Positions 35,790 through 50,700 of a stretch of 64,000 nt of DNA are shown one piece after another (positions within the stretch are counted from its first letter, which is position 1; every line of letters starts with the position of its first letter). A program made the translations under genes and the position numbers. A model generated the notes under the pieces. That model was given only the letters and a program-made list of their open reading frames with translations. It searched no databases and was not told the origin of the DNA. This stretch comes from Echinococcus granulosus (taxonomy: Eukaryota; Platyhelminthes; Cestoda; Cyclophyllidea; Taeniidae), in NCBI RefSeq assembly GCF_000524195.1, contig NW_020170401.1, forward strand, positions 774,327 to 838,326, read 5' to 3'.

Positions 35790-38700
35790 GTGACCTCATT
35801 ATTTACGTCTCATAGTTGGGCTGGTAACCCTTGTGCCAACAACTGACGTGACGAGCATTTATTTCTTAATTTAGACGGAGTTACTAGCCAAAAAAAGTGA
35901 TAAAGCTATACACTTTTCAATTTTACTGGAAGTAAAGGGCTAGTGAGGTGGCCATCACTATAGGAGAAATCTCGAATCTGATGCTGGAGATTTATAGGCA
36001 CTACTATGCATATATTTTTGTCACACTGTTTAAAATAATCATGAGATCTTATTGCGTACATATCCTTCGAAACATGTATGCCGAGTTTTCTAATTTCTGC
36101 ATAATTTCGATATGTTTGCTACTGATGTTTTAAAGGAAGTTGGACTACTACACTCCAGACGCTTTACTGGTTCAATATGTCACCAATTTCCACTGCTTAT
36201 TCTCCATTTGATTGCCTTAAAATTAACTGAGAAAGGAAACGTTTAACGTATTTGTGATCCCAAACCCAGAAATGGAGGGTCAAGTTGTCGCGTACATGTG
36301 ATGATGGTTGTGAACGCGTTAATCAAGTTTGGGTGTTTGTACCACGTATAGTTTCTAACTTCCATTTCATCTAGTCATAACTTTTATTCCTTTACATGAG
36401 TTATCGGTCATTTTGAAGAACATGAGAGGTAAAAGCGTGTACTTTCTCTGCGCTAGGATACTTTGACTCCTCTCTAGCATGTCCGCACGGCGATGGGTCT
36501 GGTTGTTTTGCTACGGTTCCCACAAATTAATTTTTCATCTATTAAAGTTATGAATATTGTCGGTTCAAGTCAGCATTCACTGTGATTTATAGTTAACCGC
36601 TTCGAGTGACAAATTCTGGGCCAAAAATGAAACTTTGGAACGATTAATTAATGTCCCTCGTCTGACTGCTCCCTCGGCAGAGACAAATGTCTGGTAATGA
36701 GCAAACTTTGTACTTTCGATCCAACTTCGGCGAACAATTGTGTCCAACAGAAAACCTATCAGGCATCCTTTTTTCAAAAATTTTGAATTCAAGGCTAATT
36801 TTAAGTTGTCATCACGTTTATTTCGCTAATCGAGATGATTGCTTTCATTATTAGTGTTTAACGTTCTTGAAAACCATCATGTTCATCAGCAGAGGGTTGT
36901 ACCATTTTATACTCCCAGGGGGTTAATTAACAGCAAAAAAATTATAGGACCTTGTCAGACATTCAAACAGTTGTTTAGGACTGAAAAGGTGAAAAGTCCT
37001 TAGTATCCATTTATCCTTACTTGTTTTGATAATTAAATAATTGTGTTGTTAGCGTTCGGAGTCTTCCTTTGATTCGTAATAAAGTATACTTTTAGTATCC
37101 GTAAAGGGCTAGGAGGCTATAGGCTTGGTCGGGAGGATCTGTTGTCACGATCTAGGCACAAACCGCGTGGTCAACGTTCCCTCATGAGTAAATCCGCATT
37201 CAAACAAATTTTGGATCCCTGTTTTGATCGTATCAGTCGATATTTGAAGTGTATTTCTCGTGTCATTGATAGTCATTTCCAAAATCTGAGTCTTCTTTAT
37301 CGAATCCCATCCAATTCATTACCTACTGCCGTAGGCAGTAATGCCAACCAAAGGCCAGTGATGTATCAATCCTGAAATCAATTTTAGGGCTGTTATAACT
37401 CGACAAGTATTTGAATAAATAAACATTGCTCCTGAGGACTGTGTTAGTGATGGTGCTGTTAGAAAAGTTCCTGATGTATGGCAACACTGGAGTATATTTG
37501 AGGACTTCCTGACGGACTTTGCAATTGTGTTGGGTGACAACTATCCACTTAGATAAGTGCGATTTTCGTCACGTCAGGTTATAACTGGGAGGCGGTTGGT
37601 TGTGTCCACTGTATAATTTTTTTGTAAGGCAAATTTATTTCTCAGAAGTAATAAACCCTTCTGGAACTCCGCACCCAATTTCCTGTCCATCAGCATTGAA
37701 ATGGATTTTGAAGTTACTTATAACCGGATGGATTCTTGATTTAATGTAAGTTGGATGAATATTCCCTAACTTAATCACTCAAAAAGCAGTGAATGTTTAT
37801 GCCGTACTAGGGGGGTGGTTAAAACTACTGAATAAAGTCCATGTTTCGACTTTTGGCCTCTTGTAACCAGGATTGATTACAAATTGCCCTCTTCCCTGAA
37901 GATATAATAAACTGTACCTGTGCAGATGAACGGACGTCTGTGCCACTGAGGCGGTGGTGGAACTCGAAGAGACTTAAGATCCTTTTTCACTTGCTTACTG
38001 TACGAGGCCTCTCTCCCTTGGAGTGCTGTCTCCGATAATTCCCTTAGCCACTATTCTACTTTAACCATCTCGACATAGCCGGTGCCTAAAACAAGCATTC
38101 ACGAACCGGGAATGAAGGTCACTCTTTGGTTTTGAGTGCTGGAAAGGCATTCGATTCCAGCCTCACTTGTGCAACCCACCGGTTTTGATGGGTCCACAGT
38201 TTTTTGTTCCTTATGAACTGCACCGCCCTCTGGATTTGCATTGCTCCAGTCTGGACGACGCTCTACGAACAGTGCATTTATACATCAATCGCTATGCACA
38301 ATTTCACTTCGCTTTACAGTGCTAATGGAAACACGGAGGGGGTATCATCTACTCACCTAATTCACATCTCCACACACCTATCATAGGCGTCTCAACAATG
38401 GCAGTTTTGAGATCATTAGAGTCCGGCGTCGGCTCAGTTGTTAATTTCGGTGGAGAGCACGGAACTGAGGTGAATGCCTGAAGTGCATGCGGCTTCAATA
38501 ATCCTTCCTTTGTGAGTCCCTGAAAATTCAGCCACCCGCACCATACACCTCCTTCTATGGGGCGCAGACTTGATGCACAGTCATAGAATGCAGGGTTTCG
38601 GAACAATGCATTACTGTGGCGCCCTACGTCATTTCCATCGCTGTAGTAAGACATTATCAGTGTTGAAGAGTGGTTTACCGCCCAAGTACGAAGTAGTTGG

Positions 38701-41700
38701 GGCACTCATCCATGCCGCCAAGGTAAAGGTGGAACTTGAAAGGAACAGAAGAGTCAGTGTAGTTAATATCTTACTACGGTGCGATGTCCTAAAACTTTGG
38801 AATTTGTACTTCGTTTACGCTAGCACACTTTGAAATAAGTCTAGTGTGTGTACGCTGCTATTTTTTGGGGATAGGGTACCTAACCTACTGTTTCTCTAAT
38901 CGGTTAACAATGTTGGGGTGAGGAAGCTTTCCTGTCGGTTTATGACAGGAATGAGCACTTGAGCAGTTGAGAAGAATCAAATTCCAGTAAGTAAAATTTG
39001 ATTATGTTTATTTTCCTCAGACCAAAACCTCACTGCAAGCCGGAACAAACCTACCACCTTGGACGACATCTTCACCCTCCTTTCATCCGCTTTCTTACGC
39101 GGTCCCAGTCGCTTTCACAAGGGCTCCAACAGCGTCAGTCGTGAAGTTCGCGCTGGCATCACCTATGTACGCATCCATGAGTGCTCTTGCTTCTTGCAAT
39201 TGAACTGTCTTTAGGCTATTTGTGAATCCGACAGGTCTACTTGGAGTTCTTCACCCATATGGGCTCTGATTGGCTAGTAACGCACAGCTACACCATACTC
39301 TCCCATTGCCTCTCCCTCCTCACAAGCCCTCGCACTGCCTCCACTCCCAGTGAGGCAGCTTTCACGCGTCTCTGTGTAGGAGGACACCTGCTACCGCGTC
39401 TGCTACGTCGACACTTCTCGGAGGCAGCTCAAATCGCGGTGGCGCGGCATCTTCTCGCCCTTCTCTCTACGCGAATGCGAAAACGCACAAATCAACCCCA
39501 ACAGGGACAATCACAGTTGAGGGGACTTGGGAAGGGCCTGCGACCGGTTAGATCTGCAGAACAGTTGGACGGGCAGACAACCGGGAGTCCTAATAGAAGT
39601 GGGAGTGGAGGGGGAAGTGAAGACGGGAATGGTGGTGCAGGTAATATTGGCGGTAGCGGCGGAGGTGCGGATGATGCGAACTACCTAATATGCTGTTTGG
39701 ATGTTCTAACGGAGGTGATTAGGTGGCTGGACTCCAGCGTTGGTAAGTAGATAGTCGTAACGATTCGAAACATCATTTTTTGGAGGCTTAGCTTCCTTGA
39801 AGCTGTGCATGCCTTAGAGGTGTGGTGTAGGTACTGCGTGCATTGATGATTGAAGGCAGTGCGAAGAGGGCTTAAGGTATCTCAACTTGATTATTCTTAC
39901 TGCATTATCACCTAGCTCCCATTCTCTCGTCTCCGTCAAACCTCGTAGACACCCTTTTTGACGCTTTCTTGTGTCACACTTCCCTGGGTGTGCGAGTTGC
40001 TGCTGCCGCAGTCCTCCGCCAACTGGCTATTGCACTGCCAAGTCAGCGGGTGCCCCTGATGGATCGATGCATGGGCGCGCTGAGCTCCGCCGCTTCAGCT
40101 GATAGCATCTCCGGTCACAGTCTTGCGTTGGGTGGGCTGGTGGCTGGCTCCCGGCTCGGAGAGTTGGGAATTCCCTGCGCCAAGGGTAGAGCCGTAAGTG
40201 GGTTACTTTCATCTTGCAAGTGTTTCCAGATTTGACTTGGGTGAGAAGTTTGAAGATAGCTGGATTTCGAGAAGTGTATCCATTTTGTGCTTGCCAATCA
40301 GTCATGGTAAACTGTTGACAGATGTTAGAAGCAGCTCAATCAGATAAATAAGTGGTTTGCGTTTTTGCTTTCACGTAGTTTAGGAAATGGCAATCTCAAA
40401 CTTTTCTGGGCTTTTCCAGGTGAACTCAATCCGCTTGCCAGAGCCCTTTTCTTATTGTCAATCAATATACTTATTTAACAGTTTAGGAAACTCAGGTTTT
40501 CTTTTCACTGATAATGGCCCTCCTGAAACGAAAGTCGCATAGCTTTTGCGATTTTACGCAATCTTTTATGTTATTTTGATTATCCGACATCAGTTTGTTT
40601 GTTTACTTCGCGATTGACCTATGACCTTGGCTAACAAGCTGCCAAAATGTCTGTGTCTAAGAGGAAAAGGTAGATGTTTACAATGCCAAATAAGGGAGAT
40701 TATCCTCATTTCTAACTATTTATTAGGTATTCAGGAATGGCTTGACAAATCCCATTCGGCAAGACTAAGACCAATTTGATAAACCAGTGCCCCGAAATTG
40801 TCGGGTGACTAATAATGTTTCAGCGGTTTTCGACGTTAGTGTGCACTAACTTGTAGTGACTTTGAAATTGCATGCGATTGCTTCTATCAGTCCGTCCATC
40901 ATGCTTTGTCCTTCCCCGTACTCTTTGCCTCCTATTTGGAACCCTTATACCATGAGATATCTGTGGAATTTGGCAGATGCGATCGGTTAATTCAGTTCCC
41001 AGGCCCTTCTTTCCTGTACGTTGGAGACATGCGGCGTACACTTTAGGCTTTTAGTTGACTGACTTATGGTAAGAAATCCTTTTCCATGTGTCACAAAGTT
41101 CAGTAAACAGGCGAATAGTTAATTTGTCTCCAAAAGATTTACCCACCCCTCTAAAGGTGGGCACCACTTCATTGTTAGAGAAGACCACGTTTACTTTGCG
41201 TCCATGCGTGGTTGGTGGCCTTTAAGATTGTATAGGCAGGAGATACTGCCCCATCTCCTTCTCATCCCCCTATTCCCCTGATAGTACTTCCCCAAGTGAT
41301 GATTCCGATTTTTTTCGGTGTTAGCATTGGGCAATTGCACAATCATATTAATGGTAGCTATTTCAGTGAATAAGTCTCACGAACCTTTCTCGGTGTATTT
41401 ATTCCATTGCTCTGTGTTATAGGGGTAATTCACACCAAAATCCCTATTCAGTTTATATTTTGCCAACTGACTTTTTCTCCTCACCCTAGTGCACGTCTTC
41501 TTTCCCGTCAGGCGATACTTACAAGTGTAGTCCACAAAGATATTTGTTCCACTCTAGGGTGGGGGAGATTTTTAATGAAAAAAGCAGGTTTTATCGACCA
41601 ATTTTAAGGTTTGTGGTTTTTACCCATTTTTTGATTACCGACCAATTTTGATGGGCTCATTGAGCCTCCTTTAATGGATGGCATTGTTGTCAAGATAGTG

Positions 41701-44700
41701 AAGGTGGTGAATTAGTTACTCTTTTACACTTGGGTGCTGAAAATTTCGTGCTTTTGGCAAATTTTCGAAATCATAAGCTACAATTTTATCCTCACATCCA
41801 ACGTATTATTACCCAGGCAAGTCAAAAATAAACCGAAGAAAAGACACCCAAAATGCTTACCTTTTTGAGACGATTGCATTTAGGAATAACCGAATCATTA
41901 TCTCTGGAAAGCGAAGTAAAATATAAACAGATTTTGTGCTTCCTATATTGTTGGCATGACCCGGTTCTTTGCAGTTAGATGGAAAGAGGAGTTTGTTAAT
42001 GTGTGCAACCTTAAATGTCAAGGAAATAGACCCAATTCTTTTCCCCGGTCTACTGGCCTCGAAACTACCCTCTAGGCTCGGTTATGGGACTCTGCCACTG
42101 CAAGTACCACAGATTTCCGGGTGTTGTGAAGCATACCACCGGAAATTTTTAAGAGGCAAACACAGGTGGGTGTGTAGACAAATACCGGGTGCCTCAAGGA
42201 AAGGTCAGCCTCTCCGCATATAATACTCACTTAGTAGGTTTAACTCATTTGCGTCATTTGGACAGCGCTTTTCGTAGGCACGATTCTTGAGACAAAAGGG
42301 CTAAATATTGTGAATTCACTGAAGTTGCAAGTAATCCCCCAAAAGACGGAGGAAATACTGCTCGGCGGTCAATTGTACCCCTTTATTTTACAATCTTGAA
42401 TTGCATAAATCAAATGCATTCAATCACCACCCACAAACTGCTATGCTGACCATTGGGAAATGGTAAAGCGGTTGCAAACTGCTAATAAAACCGGCAATGG
42501 GAAGACAAATTCTACTCGATTGTGCCATAAATGAACTGAAAGAATTAATTTTACCCTTCGCAGTTGCTGCACGATTGGCCTGGCGTACGTTGTACTGTAT
42601 CGCATCTTGTCAGCCAATGAATATGGGGCTCCGCTACTCACTCACAGATGTTATCTCTAGCTCAAGGCCATCAATCAAAATAATGCATTTAATACACTTC
42701 ATGTGTATTATCAACTGGCAGTTATTGCTGCAATAAAATTATCCGGTCACTGTCCGCTCTTGAGTCCTCTTATTGCCCTTAGCCAATCAAAACAGCGATC
42801 TGATAAAAGTGCTCGCACACTACTGGTTAGCAACTTTGATCGCGTTGGGTGCTCTTTCAAAACCTTTTCAATCAATTGAATTGGATAGTGAGGGTCCTGT
42901 TCCACTGATCAATGGCGAATGAGTTTGCTGTGACTGTTTGGGTGTAGTTTTGTTTCGAATGCACAGGGCATGGTTGGGAAGTTTGTGGCAGAGCAGAGCA
43001 TAGCACTCATCGTGGTAACTCTCGAGACCTGAAGGAATCACGGAGTTGAAAACATCTAAGGCAAATATTGTTGTGTTATGTAGCCTTCTGCTCTCTGTCT
43101 TTCGACTGTGACCCTAGGCGACTGCTGTGGTTACTTTCCTACTTCGATCATTACATAGTGGCCGAATGTAATAAAATCACTCGGGATGGAAACAACAATT
43201 TCTCTTTTACTTCTCATCATTGTGAGAAGGCTTCCGATTTCAGCAACAATAATGGATTTTATAGGTTTTGATTATTTCACTTTTTAATGGTCACTTTGCT
43301 TGGATTACTTAAAGTTTACCAATGTTCCCTTACAACGAGTGCATTTCCGGTATCAAATGTTTCTAGCAGTTGAGTTTGCCTACTCTAAGGAAAATTTGGT
43401 GCTCATTCCTTCTTGCAACTTCGTTACCATTTTAAAGATACCCAGCCCCCTGTTTAGAATGATATGAGGTGCTGGAATCTGGAACTAGGCTTATATGTAT
43501 GAAATAGGGGACCACAGACATATGTCACTCAGTTGCCCCATCGATTCAAACTGTGGCTCTCCATGAGTAATTTGTAACTGAATTTTCTCTCTCACGCACA
43601 GGTGTTCTCCCTAGCTGAGGATCTTCTGCGAGCAGCTAATCAAAATAGCCGCCTGACAATGTCACGTACACAGGCGGGTTGGTACCTCCTGGGCGCTTGC
43701 ATGGCTCTCGGACCAACCGCGGTACGTCCGCACCTGCCTCGCCTCAACCTCCTTTGGCGGAATGCCTTTCCACGCAGTACCCGCGAACTGGAGGCTGAAA
43801 AACAGCGCGGAGATGCATTCACTTGGCAGGTAAGGAGAAGACCGGAAGATCCTTGAATGTTCCACCTTTGAAGCGCTTCTTTTGATTAAGGTGGGTGGCA
43901 TTTTAAAAACGGCGCATTCTGCCTCAAAATTAGAATATATTATGTGAACTCGTATAGTTAGCTACAACATCACATCTAGTTCTTTGAAGTGTAACTGTTC
44001 ACCCCTCTTACGGGGGTCATCCGGCGGATTTATTTCTTTCCTGTAGAGCTGTGTAGTTTTATTACTTAGGGATAAGGAATGCTGCCTATTTCCAGGCAGG
44101 TGGCAAAAGGTTGAACACTTGTCCTTTCCCAGTTCATATGGGCTATAAACGATAACGTGTAAAGGCAATTTTAATATGGTTTGGGTGGCGGATATACATC
44201 TCTCTAACTTTATCTCACGGTATCAAATTACCTTTTTGTTAATGTCCGTATGGAAGGGTTGAAGGGTCATTAGCTAAGAGATCTACAGCGCATTCCTTCT
44301 CTTTGTTTTCGGTAAAACTGTGCAAATAATCGGGTGATATTTCCCTACTTTCGGAGTCGGGAGTGTTTCGGTAAAGGTCATGTTGCTGACATCCGAATTT
44401 TTGCTTAAACTTATGGATGATTCACTGGTTTCCCCCACACGATGTTAAGAAATAATAGTCTTTCGAGTGGTTAAGATTTGTTTTCCCTGTCAAGTCGTGG
44501 TTTACTTTTGATTCACTGCAGACAGCAGCTGAAAGCGCCCAAGGCAAAAGTAATTAGTTGGCAAGGTTGTGATTGGCGAACAAAGCGTTGCTGGTTGACT
44601 TTTGTCAGGCGATCTTCCTTTAATCTAGGAGAGATTTGAAGTGAAAATTCGAAGCAGTGGAAACTATTGGAACTACAACTTAACCTGTAAGTGAACTGAT

Positions 44701-47700
44701 GAGGGTGGCTAAGTTGGATGCATTTATTTGTCTAAACTATTTCGGATTATTTGAAACTTGCCAGTATAACTGAATACATTCGACGTGTGGAGAGCAGGTG
44801 AGCGAGGAAAATGAGGCTGTCTCACGACGTGAGAACGAACAGCATTTGATTCACACTCCCTGCACTCTTAAAAGTTTTATTTCAAACAATGGCTGAATGG
44901 GAGAAGACATCTGTCCTAGCCAATAACTTCATCGTTTATTGCAGGCTTAGTCACTGGTAATTCTAGTTTTCATAAGAAAAATTTTGCTTTTTGACACTAG
45001 TGTAGAACCCTAAGACTTTTTCGAGGACGAAAGAAGACGAAATAGTCGGGCGGAATATGTATTGTCAACATACAGAAGCCATTGGGGCTCCCGACGCGGT
45101 CCACAGGCCAGGCCGTCTGACGGAGGGTGCAACGGTGGAACCCTTAAGTGATCTTGAAACTGATACCGAGAATTAAACAAACCATTAACATATTTCGTAG
45201 CCCTCTCCTCCTTGGGGTGTCGTCCCCTGCGCTCCCCTTGGTAAACTTCCTGCGTCACTCATCACAACGTAATCGGTGCTGTAAGAAAAACCCTCACGAG
45301 CCGGTAGTGCCAATCATGGTATTTGGCCGCAACGTTACTGGTCTCTCTTGGTAATTTTACTGGATCTGGAGTTTTATCCTGTATGGGAACGGTATTGGGG
45401 GTCGAGGGAATGTGCTGGCCATCATGTGCATCCGTCGCTAGGCGTATGAACACTGGCCTAAAAGCAGCGTCATATGACAAAGGACGGGGCTTAAAATAGT
45501 TTCGGTGGGTTAAGGTTTCACGTCTGCACCTCCTTGCTACTTTGTTCGCATTTCAGTGTCTGGGTTCTATTTAGCTAGTGGAGAAGTGGAGGAGTTATCG
45601 CGCGTTTGCACGATTGGTACAGGTACCGTAGACAGTTCCGTAATGAGCTTTTCCAGATGGTTCACGGCTATTATCAATTCATTTGTTAATAACTTTCCTG
45701 CAGAGCAGGGTAGCTGGCCAAGGTAGATGTCATTTTTAACCTTTTGTTAGAGGTTGTTACATATTATCCACAGTAATATGCATTTATTCTGTCACGCTGT
45801 TTATCACCCAGCCGTAGGAATCAGGATATTTATCCTCTAAGATGGGATTCGCTTTTCACCGCTAGCAATGTAGTGCCCGGAATCTCCTGGAGACGAGAGC
45901 AGTCGTAATCCAAGGGCGACGTACAGAAGGGTTGGAGGGGGTGGGGGTGGCTCCTGGTACGGCCCCAAGACGGCTGCTCAGCGTAGGTACAATGGCGGAG
46001 CCCGTAATTGACCCGTTGTCGAAACCGGGAGTCAAACAAACAATTAACCTATTACACTTATTCGAAAAAGTGACATTCATTCGAGAATCTTTTTACTTGG
46101 ACGAATCACTTATCTAGGTCTCTGTATTACCCTGTAAAATTCCAGATTCATGGCACAAAACACCCGACTGCCACTAGATTTAAACAAACGTCATGTCAGT
46201 CTGGGAGGAAGAACCAAACCAGCTTCACCTCGTATGTCAAGTCACTTTCTTATTACACCTTCAATTGTAACAGACTTGAGGCTTAATTAACACTGGGTGC
46301 TGCGACTACTGGCACAGCTACGGGTAATCTCGTGCCACGTCAAAATCAACTCTCCAGAGATCAAAGTTAGTCGGCTTTTGCCTCAGCCAAATTGGCAACT
46401 CGAGCGGGGAAGCGGCAGTTTATTCTCCTACTGACGTCAGGCTTCGCATCAATCACCGCTTTATCATTTTTGGAGGTGAACTTATAATTTTTGCGATTGC
46501 TTGTGCTGTGTGAACAGAGGAATTGGACCTTTTCGGGGGCAAATATGATTGCCTATAAAATGGTTGACCTCCCCGAGTAGTAGTCGCTTTTTGACAATTT
46601 ATTAGGTGTCCTGAAAATTTGCAAAGGTGGTTCTTCTCCGGCTGTGAACACCCTTTATCATCTTTACTGTTCTGGCCTCAACCAGCCTGTTTGTGCTACG
46701 ATTCGGCAGAAGAAAATTATAAAGAACACATGCCGCGTATATGTGACGCCGATCTCTGGCCCTTAACTTGGGAACAATACTGTTGGTTGTCTTTGCCGGA
46801 GTCTTTTAGAAATAAAATGCCTGGTGTGCCTTTTAAGAATTGCATTTTTAGTGCTACGGCTTTGTGAAAATCGTATCACAAAAGAATAAGGTGACCACAC
46901 TTGAAAAGTTATTCGGTTAAAGATCAAAGAAAAAGGCAAGAGAAATAAACCATCCATTTGCACCAAGGTTTCGGTTGTTTACGCGTCCTGAAGCTTCCCT
47001 TCCTCCTGATGGCTATTGCCATATTTTTTGTGCTTTAATGAGAATGTGCTTTCGCCTTGGTATTCTTATTTCCTGTCCTTGTTATTTTGGAAAGTTTTGA
47101 TACTTTGTTGTGGAGTCTTTTTGTGTATTAATTAACCTTCGAGGTTTCATTATGCCCTTGGAATTTAATCCACTTTCGTTTCCCTATCAAGAGGATTACT
47201 TGAGAGGGAGGAAGGACTTTTTAGGATATCCAAGTCGTTTCTTTTTCAGCATTAACTTGACTCCTCCCTTGTGTTAATTCAGAACGGGACCTTCATTCCT
47301 CAAGACACTAACTTTACGAGTTTTACTTGGGTTATCGTCATTATTCGGAAAAGCATTTCGTCCATTATTTGCTTAAAATTGTGTAGTTTTTGGTTTGCTG
47401 AACAGATCAACGACTTCTAATTTACAAGTTATGACAATGACAAGCTGATGTGAACTGAGTAGCCCTCGTTTGTTGTCACTTTGCGTGACCCGTTTTCGTG
47501 TACCCCTTTTGTCACGCAAAGGATGTGGATTCCACTTTCAAGCTCTAGATCCAACCTATCGGATGCTAGGATATATTTTACCTCTAAGATTTGTCAACAC
47601 AACCAAGCTAGACTGAGGCATCTCATGGATTGTTCATAGATAAAGCTAATTTAAGGGAAATCGGGTACCTAGTCTATGCATAATTCAGTTTTTGAAGACG

Positions 47701-50700
47701 AAAGCTACCATGGAAAGATTATTATCTCGAGATGCATACTTGGCCCTTTGACTAGCAGAGCGAACGTGTAACAGGGTGATTGTGCCCTCTAACGGTGGTT
47801 GTAAAAGACCGTAAAAGCTAAAATTTCTGGACGGGATGAACAAAATCTTGTATACCGGGCAACCAAATAATTTTGCATGATTCCTTTTAATCAAAATTAA
47901 ATAGATGCAGAAAGCTTAATGGAATCATAGTGCCTGAATTTCCTCCGAAGACGGAGGAAATCATTATACTAAGGCAGAATATGTATTGTCAACCTACAGA
48001 AGGGCTGAGGGGCTATGGCATGGCCCAAATGCCATGCTGCCCGGTGGCAGTACGAAGGAGGAGCCTTAAGTGTTCCCGATATCAAAACGAAGTGTTAAGC
48101 AATTCATCAAAATATTGCCTAGCCCTCTCTTCTTTTGAGCGTAGTCCCTGGCGATCGCATTGGTCAAACTTCCGGGTCAGCCATCGCAACATGGTCGGTG
48201 CTGTAAGAAAACATCCACGAAGCAACTGCGTCCGACTGCAACACCATGTGTCTCTCTTGACTATTCCACTGGGTCTGGGGTTTCGTCCTGTTTGAGAACT
48301 ACATTGGGGAAAGGGGAAACGTGCGGGCCATCACATGTGTTCATCGCTAGTTGTACGAACACAGGCCAAAACACCAAGTTATTTAGTAGAGAACGGTGTT
48401 TAAAATAGTTTCGTGTGGTTAAGGTACCGCGTCTACGCCTCACTGCCGCATTGTTCTCATTTCAGTGCTGTGCAGCCATGTCTATCTGTCTGGGTTCCAT
48501 CCAGCTGGTGGAGAGTTGGGGGGGGGGGGGGGGGGTATCACATGTTCATACAGGTACGGCAGACAGCTCCGCAGCGAACCTTTTCAGATGGTTCACGTCT
48601 AGCATCGCTTCGGCTGTTAACAGCATTCCTGCAAAGCAGGAGACTGGGGTAGTTGCTAAATGTGAACGTCATTTTCAACCCTTTTGTTAGGCGTCTTTGC
48701 CGATTTTCCCATCCACAGCATGTTTTCCTTCACCACGTTAAGGCTTGGCGTTCAACTATAGAAATCTGTATAGTTGTCCTTTAGGGTCGGGTTCACTTTC
48801 AACTGCCACCAATGTAGGGCCTTGAGAATTTTCTGGGCGCAAATGAATACGTATTATTATCGACGTTCAGAATGATCTGAAGGTCATGCCTTCAATGGCA
48901 GTACAAAGATGGAGTCTTAAATGGTCGCGAAACTGAAACGAAGAGTTAAGCAAATGCTTTTGTCATTGAAACAAGCAACATTGTGATCCATAATCCTCTC
49001 CAAGTGGGACAGAAGTCCAATGCTAATTTCCCTTTTACTTTCTACTCTATGCAAATGCCGATATAAGGCAATTAATTCTTGGAGCAGTACATTAGGGGAA
49101 TATGGAGGATGAGAATGGGGTGAGCTGGTACCTCTCAATCTATCTCAATAGATATAAGACTCGCATGTAAATACGCTTTATGACTACGAATTCCTGTTTT
49201 ATCAAAAGGCGTTTTTTTATCACCGACTGACTAATCAGTTGGGGCTTTTTCTCATGTAGTTCCTCTTGAACAATTCTGTGAACAATTGTGTATGCAATCC
49301 ATCACACACGCACAAAGCAAGTGGTATACACCTTAGAGGTGGGGGATAGCTACTGTGGGGTAGGCAGTAAACCATTTGTTGGTACAGCGTCGCACTACAT
49401 GTAGGAGACCTTTCTCATCAACAAACTGCTGTACCACTGCTAGTTATTAGCTTTCGGTGAGGTCCGATTATGGCAGAGGGAAGCCAAGCTGTATGGAGTC
49501 GAGTCATGGCGCTCCATTTCTCGAATCCATCTGCTTGATGAATCATTAGTGGTTGGCCAAAGCCTGCTACAAATAGCAGCAATTTATACCGAAAATCGTC
49601 CGAACCCTTCTGACCTCCTGATTAAATCGACTGTGTAATGCCGTACCGTCCAGTCTACATATCTGATTTGGTCGTAGCAATAGGGGTCGAGTTCATTGAA
49701 TCCTCTTTTCAGGAAATGAGGAACCCCTTATGAGGAATTTACACCACTGTAAAGGGTGCCCGATTTCAAGTTATCCTTGATCGTTACAAGTGAAAAGTCC
49801 AGTCCCTTGGAACTTATGTCATCAGCAAGTAAACCAAATCACAAGCACCATTTTGAACATCGTCCTCATTGCTCTATAGAGAGTCCTAACTGCAAAAGGC
49901 AGTAACGAGGGTTGGAAGGTGCTCTCTATCAAACACAAGTCATGTCTCAATCTCTTTTGGTAGGAGCTTTTCCCAAAACCACAGCATGTAGCTTTACGAT
50001 GATAAATTTAGTACGCTTTCCTTCTCGCCACTGTTTGTTGTCTTCCTACCCTTACCCTGCCACCCACCTGGATTATCTTCAACTTTTTGAAACTCTGGGA
50101 AACATCAGCTCTTTAAACTATGAAAGCGATTTACCACTTTTCACACTCCTTACAGACAACTTCTGAGGACAGTCTGACTTCTTTCAAATCTAGCGTCCAT
50201 TATTAGTCACTGTCCGCAACTCTAGACTAATTTGGTTGCCAAAACCCCACCCACTTTCGTTAGTCCTCAGGTTTTGTGTCTCTGCACATTTGGCCATTCA
50301 CAAAAGGTATCTGAAATAAGAATCCAATCAGTCGAATTGGTCTTGCTGTTTATTTAGAGGGGCATTGGCAACCTGCCACCATTTTAGCACTCAAGTAACC
50401 CCTAAATGCTCTATGTAACATGATAGTCTTAAAGTATCATTTAGTAGTACCATTGGCGTTTTTTATGAGACTAGGGAGGTCTGCATAGCATCATTCGTGA
50501 TTTTTTTGCTTTTAAGTTACCTGAAAGAAATATGAGGCACACTGTGGCGGTAATATAAGTAACACGAACAGGTCTTCATGTCATTATCAGGGAGAGACTG
50601 AATCAGGCCCTATTTAAACTAATTTCTCTTTCTTTCTTGGTTATAGGTGACTCTGGAAGCACGAGCTGGAGCATTGTGCTCAATGCAGGCCTTCCTCGAG

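Larger units (their letters stand above)
43830..50646 (+). other. HEATR5 intron, 6.8 kb, repeat-bearing
   Basis: The donor CAG|GTAAGG and acceptor TTGGTTATAG flank exons that are contiguous in homologues ([16 protein letters not shown]). The intron contains two partial tandem arrays of the dispersed 0.85-kb repeat, listed separately. No coding sequence of the element was recognised. Confidence 0.75.

Noticed and set aside
38140..38175. tRNA-like T-loop (ttcgattcc)
   Set aside because: No matching acceptor, D-arm or anticodon stem could be paired around it.
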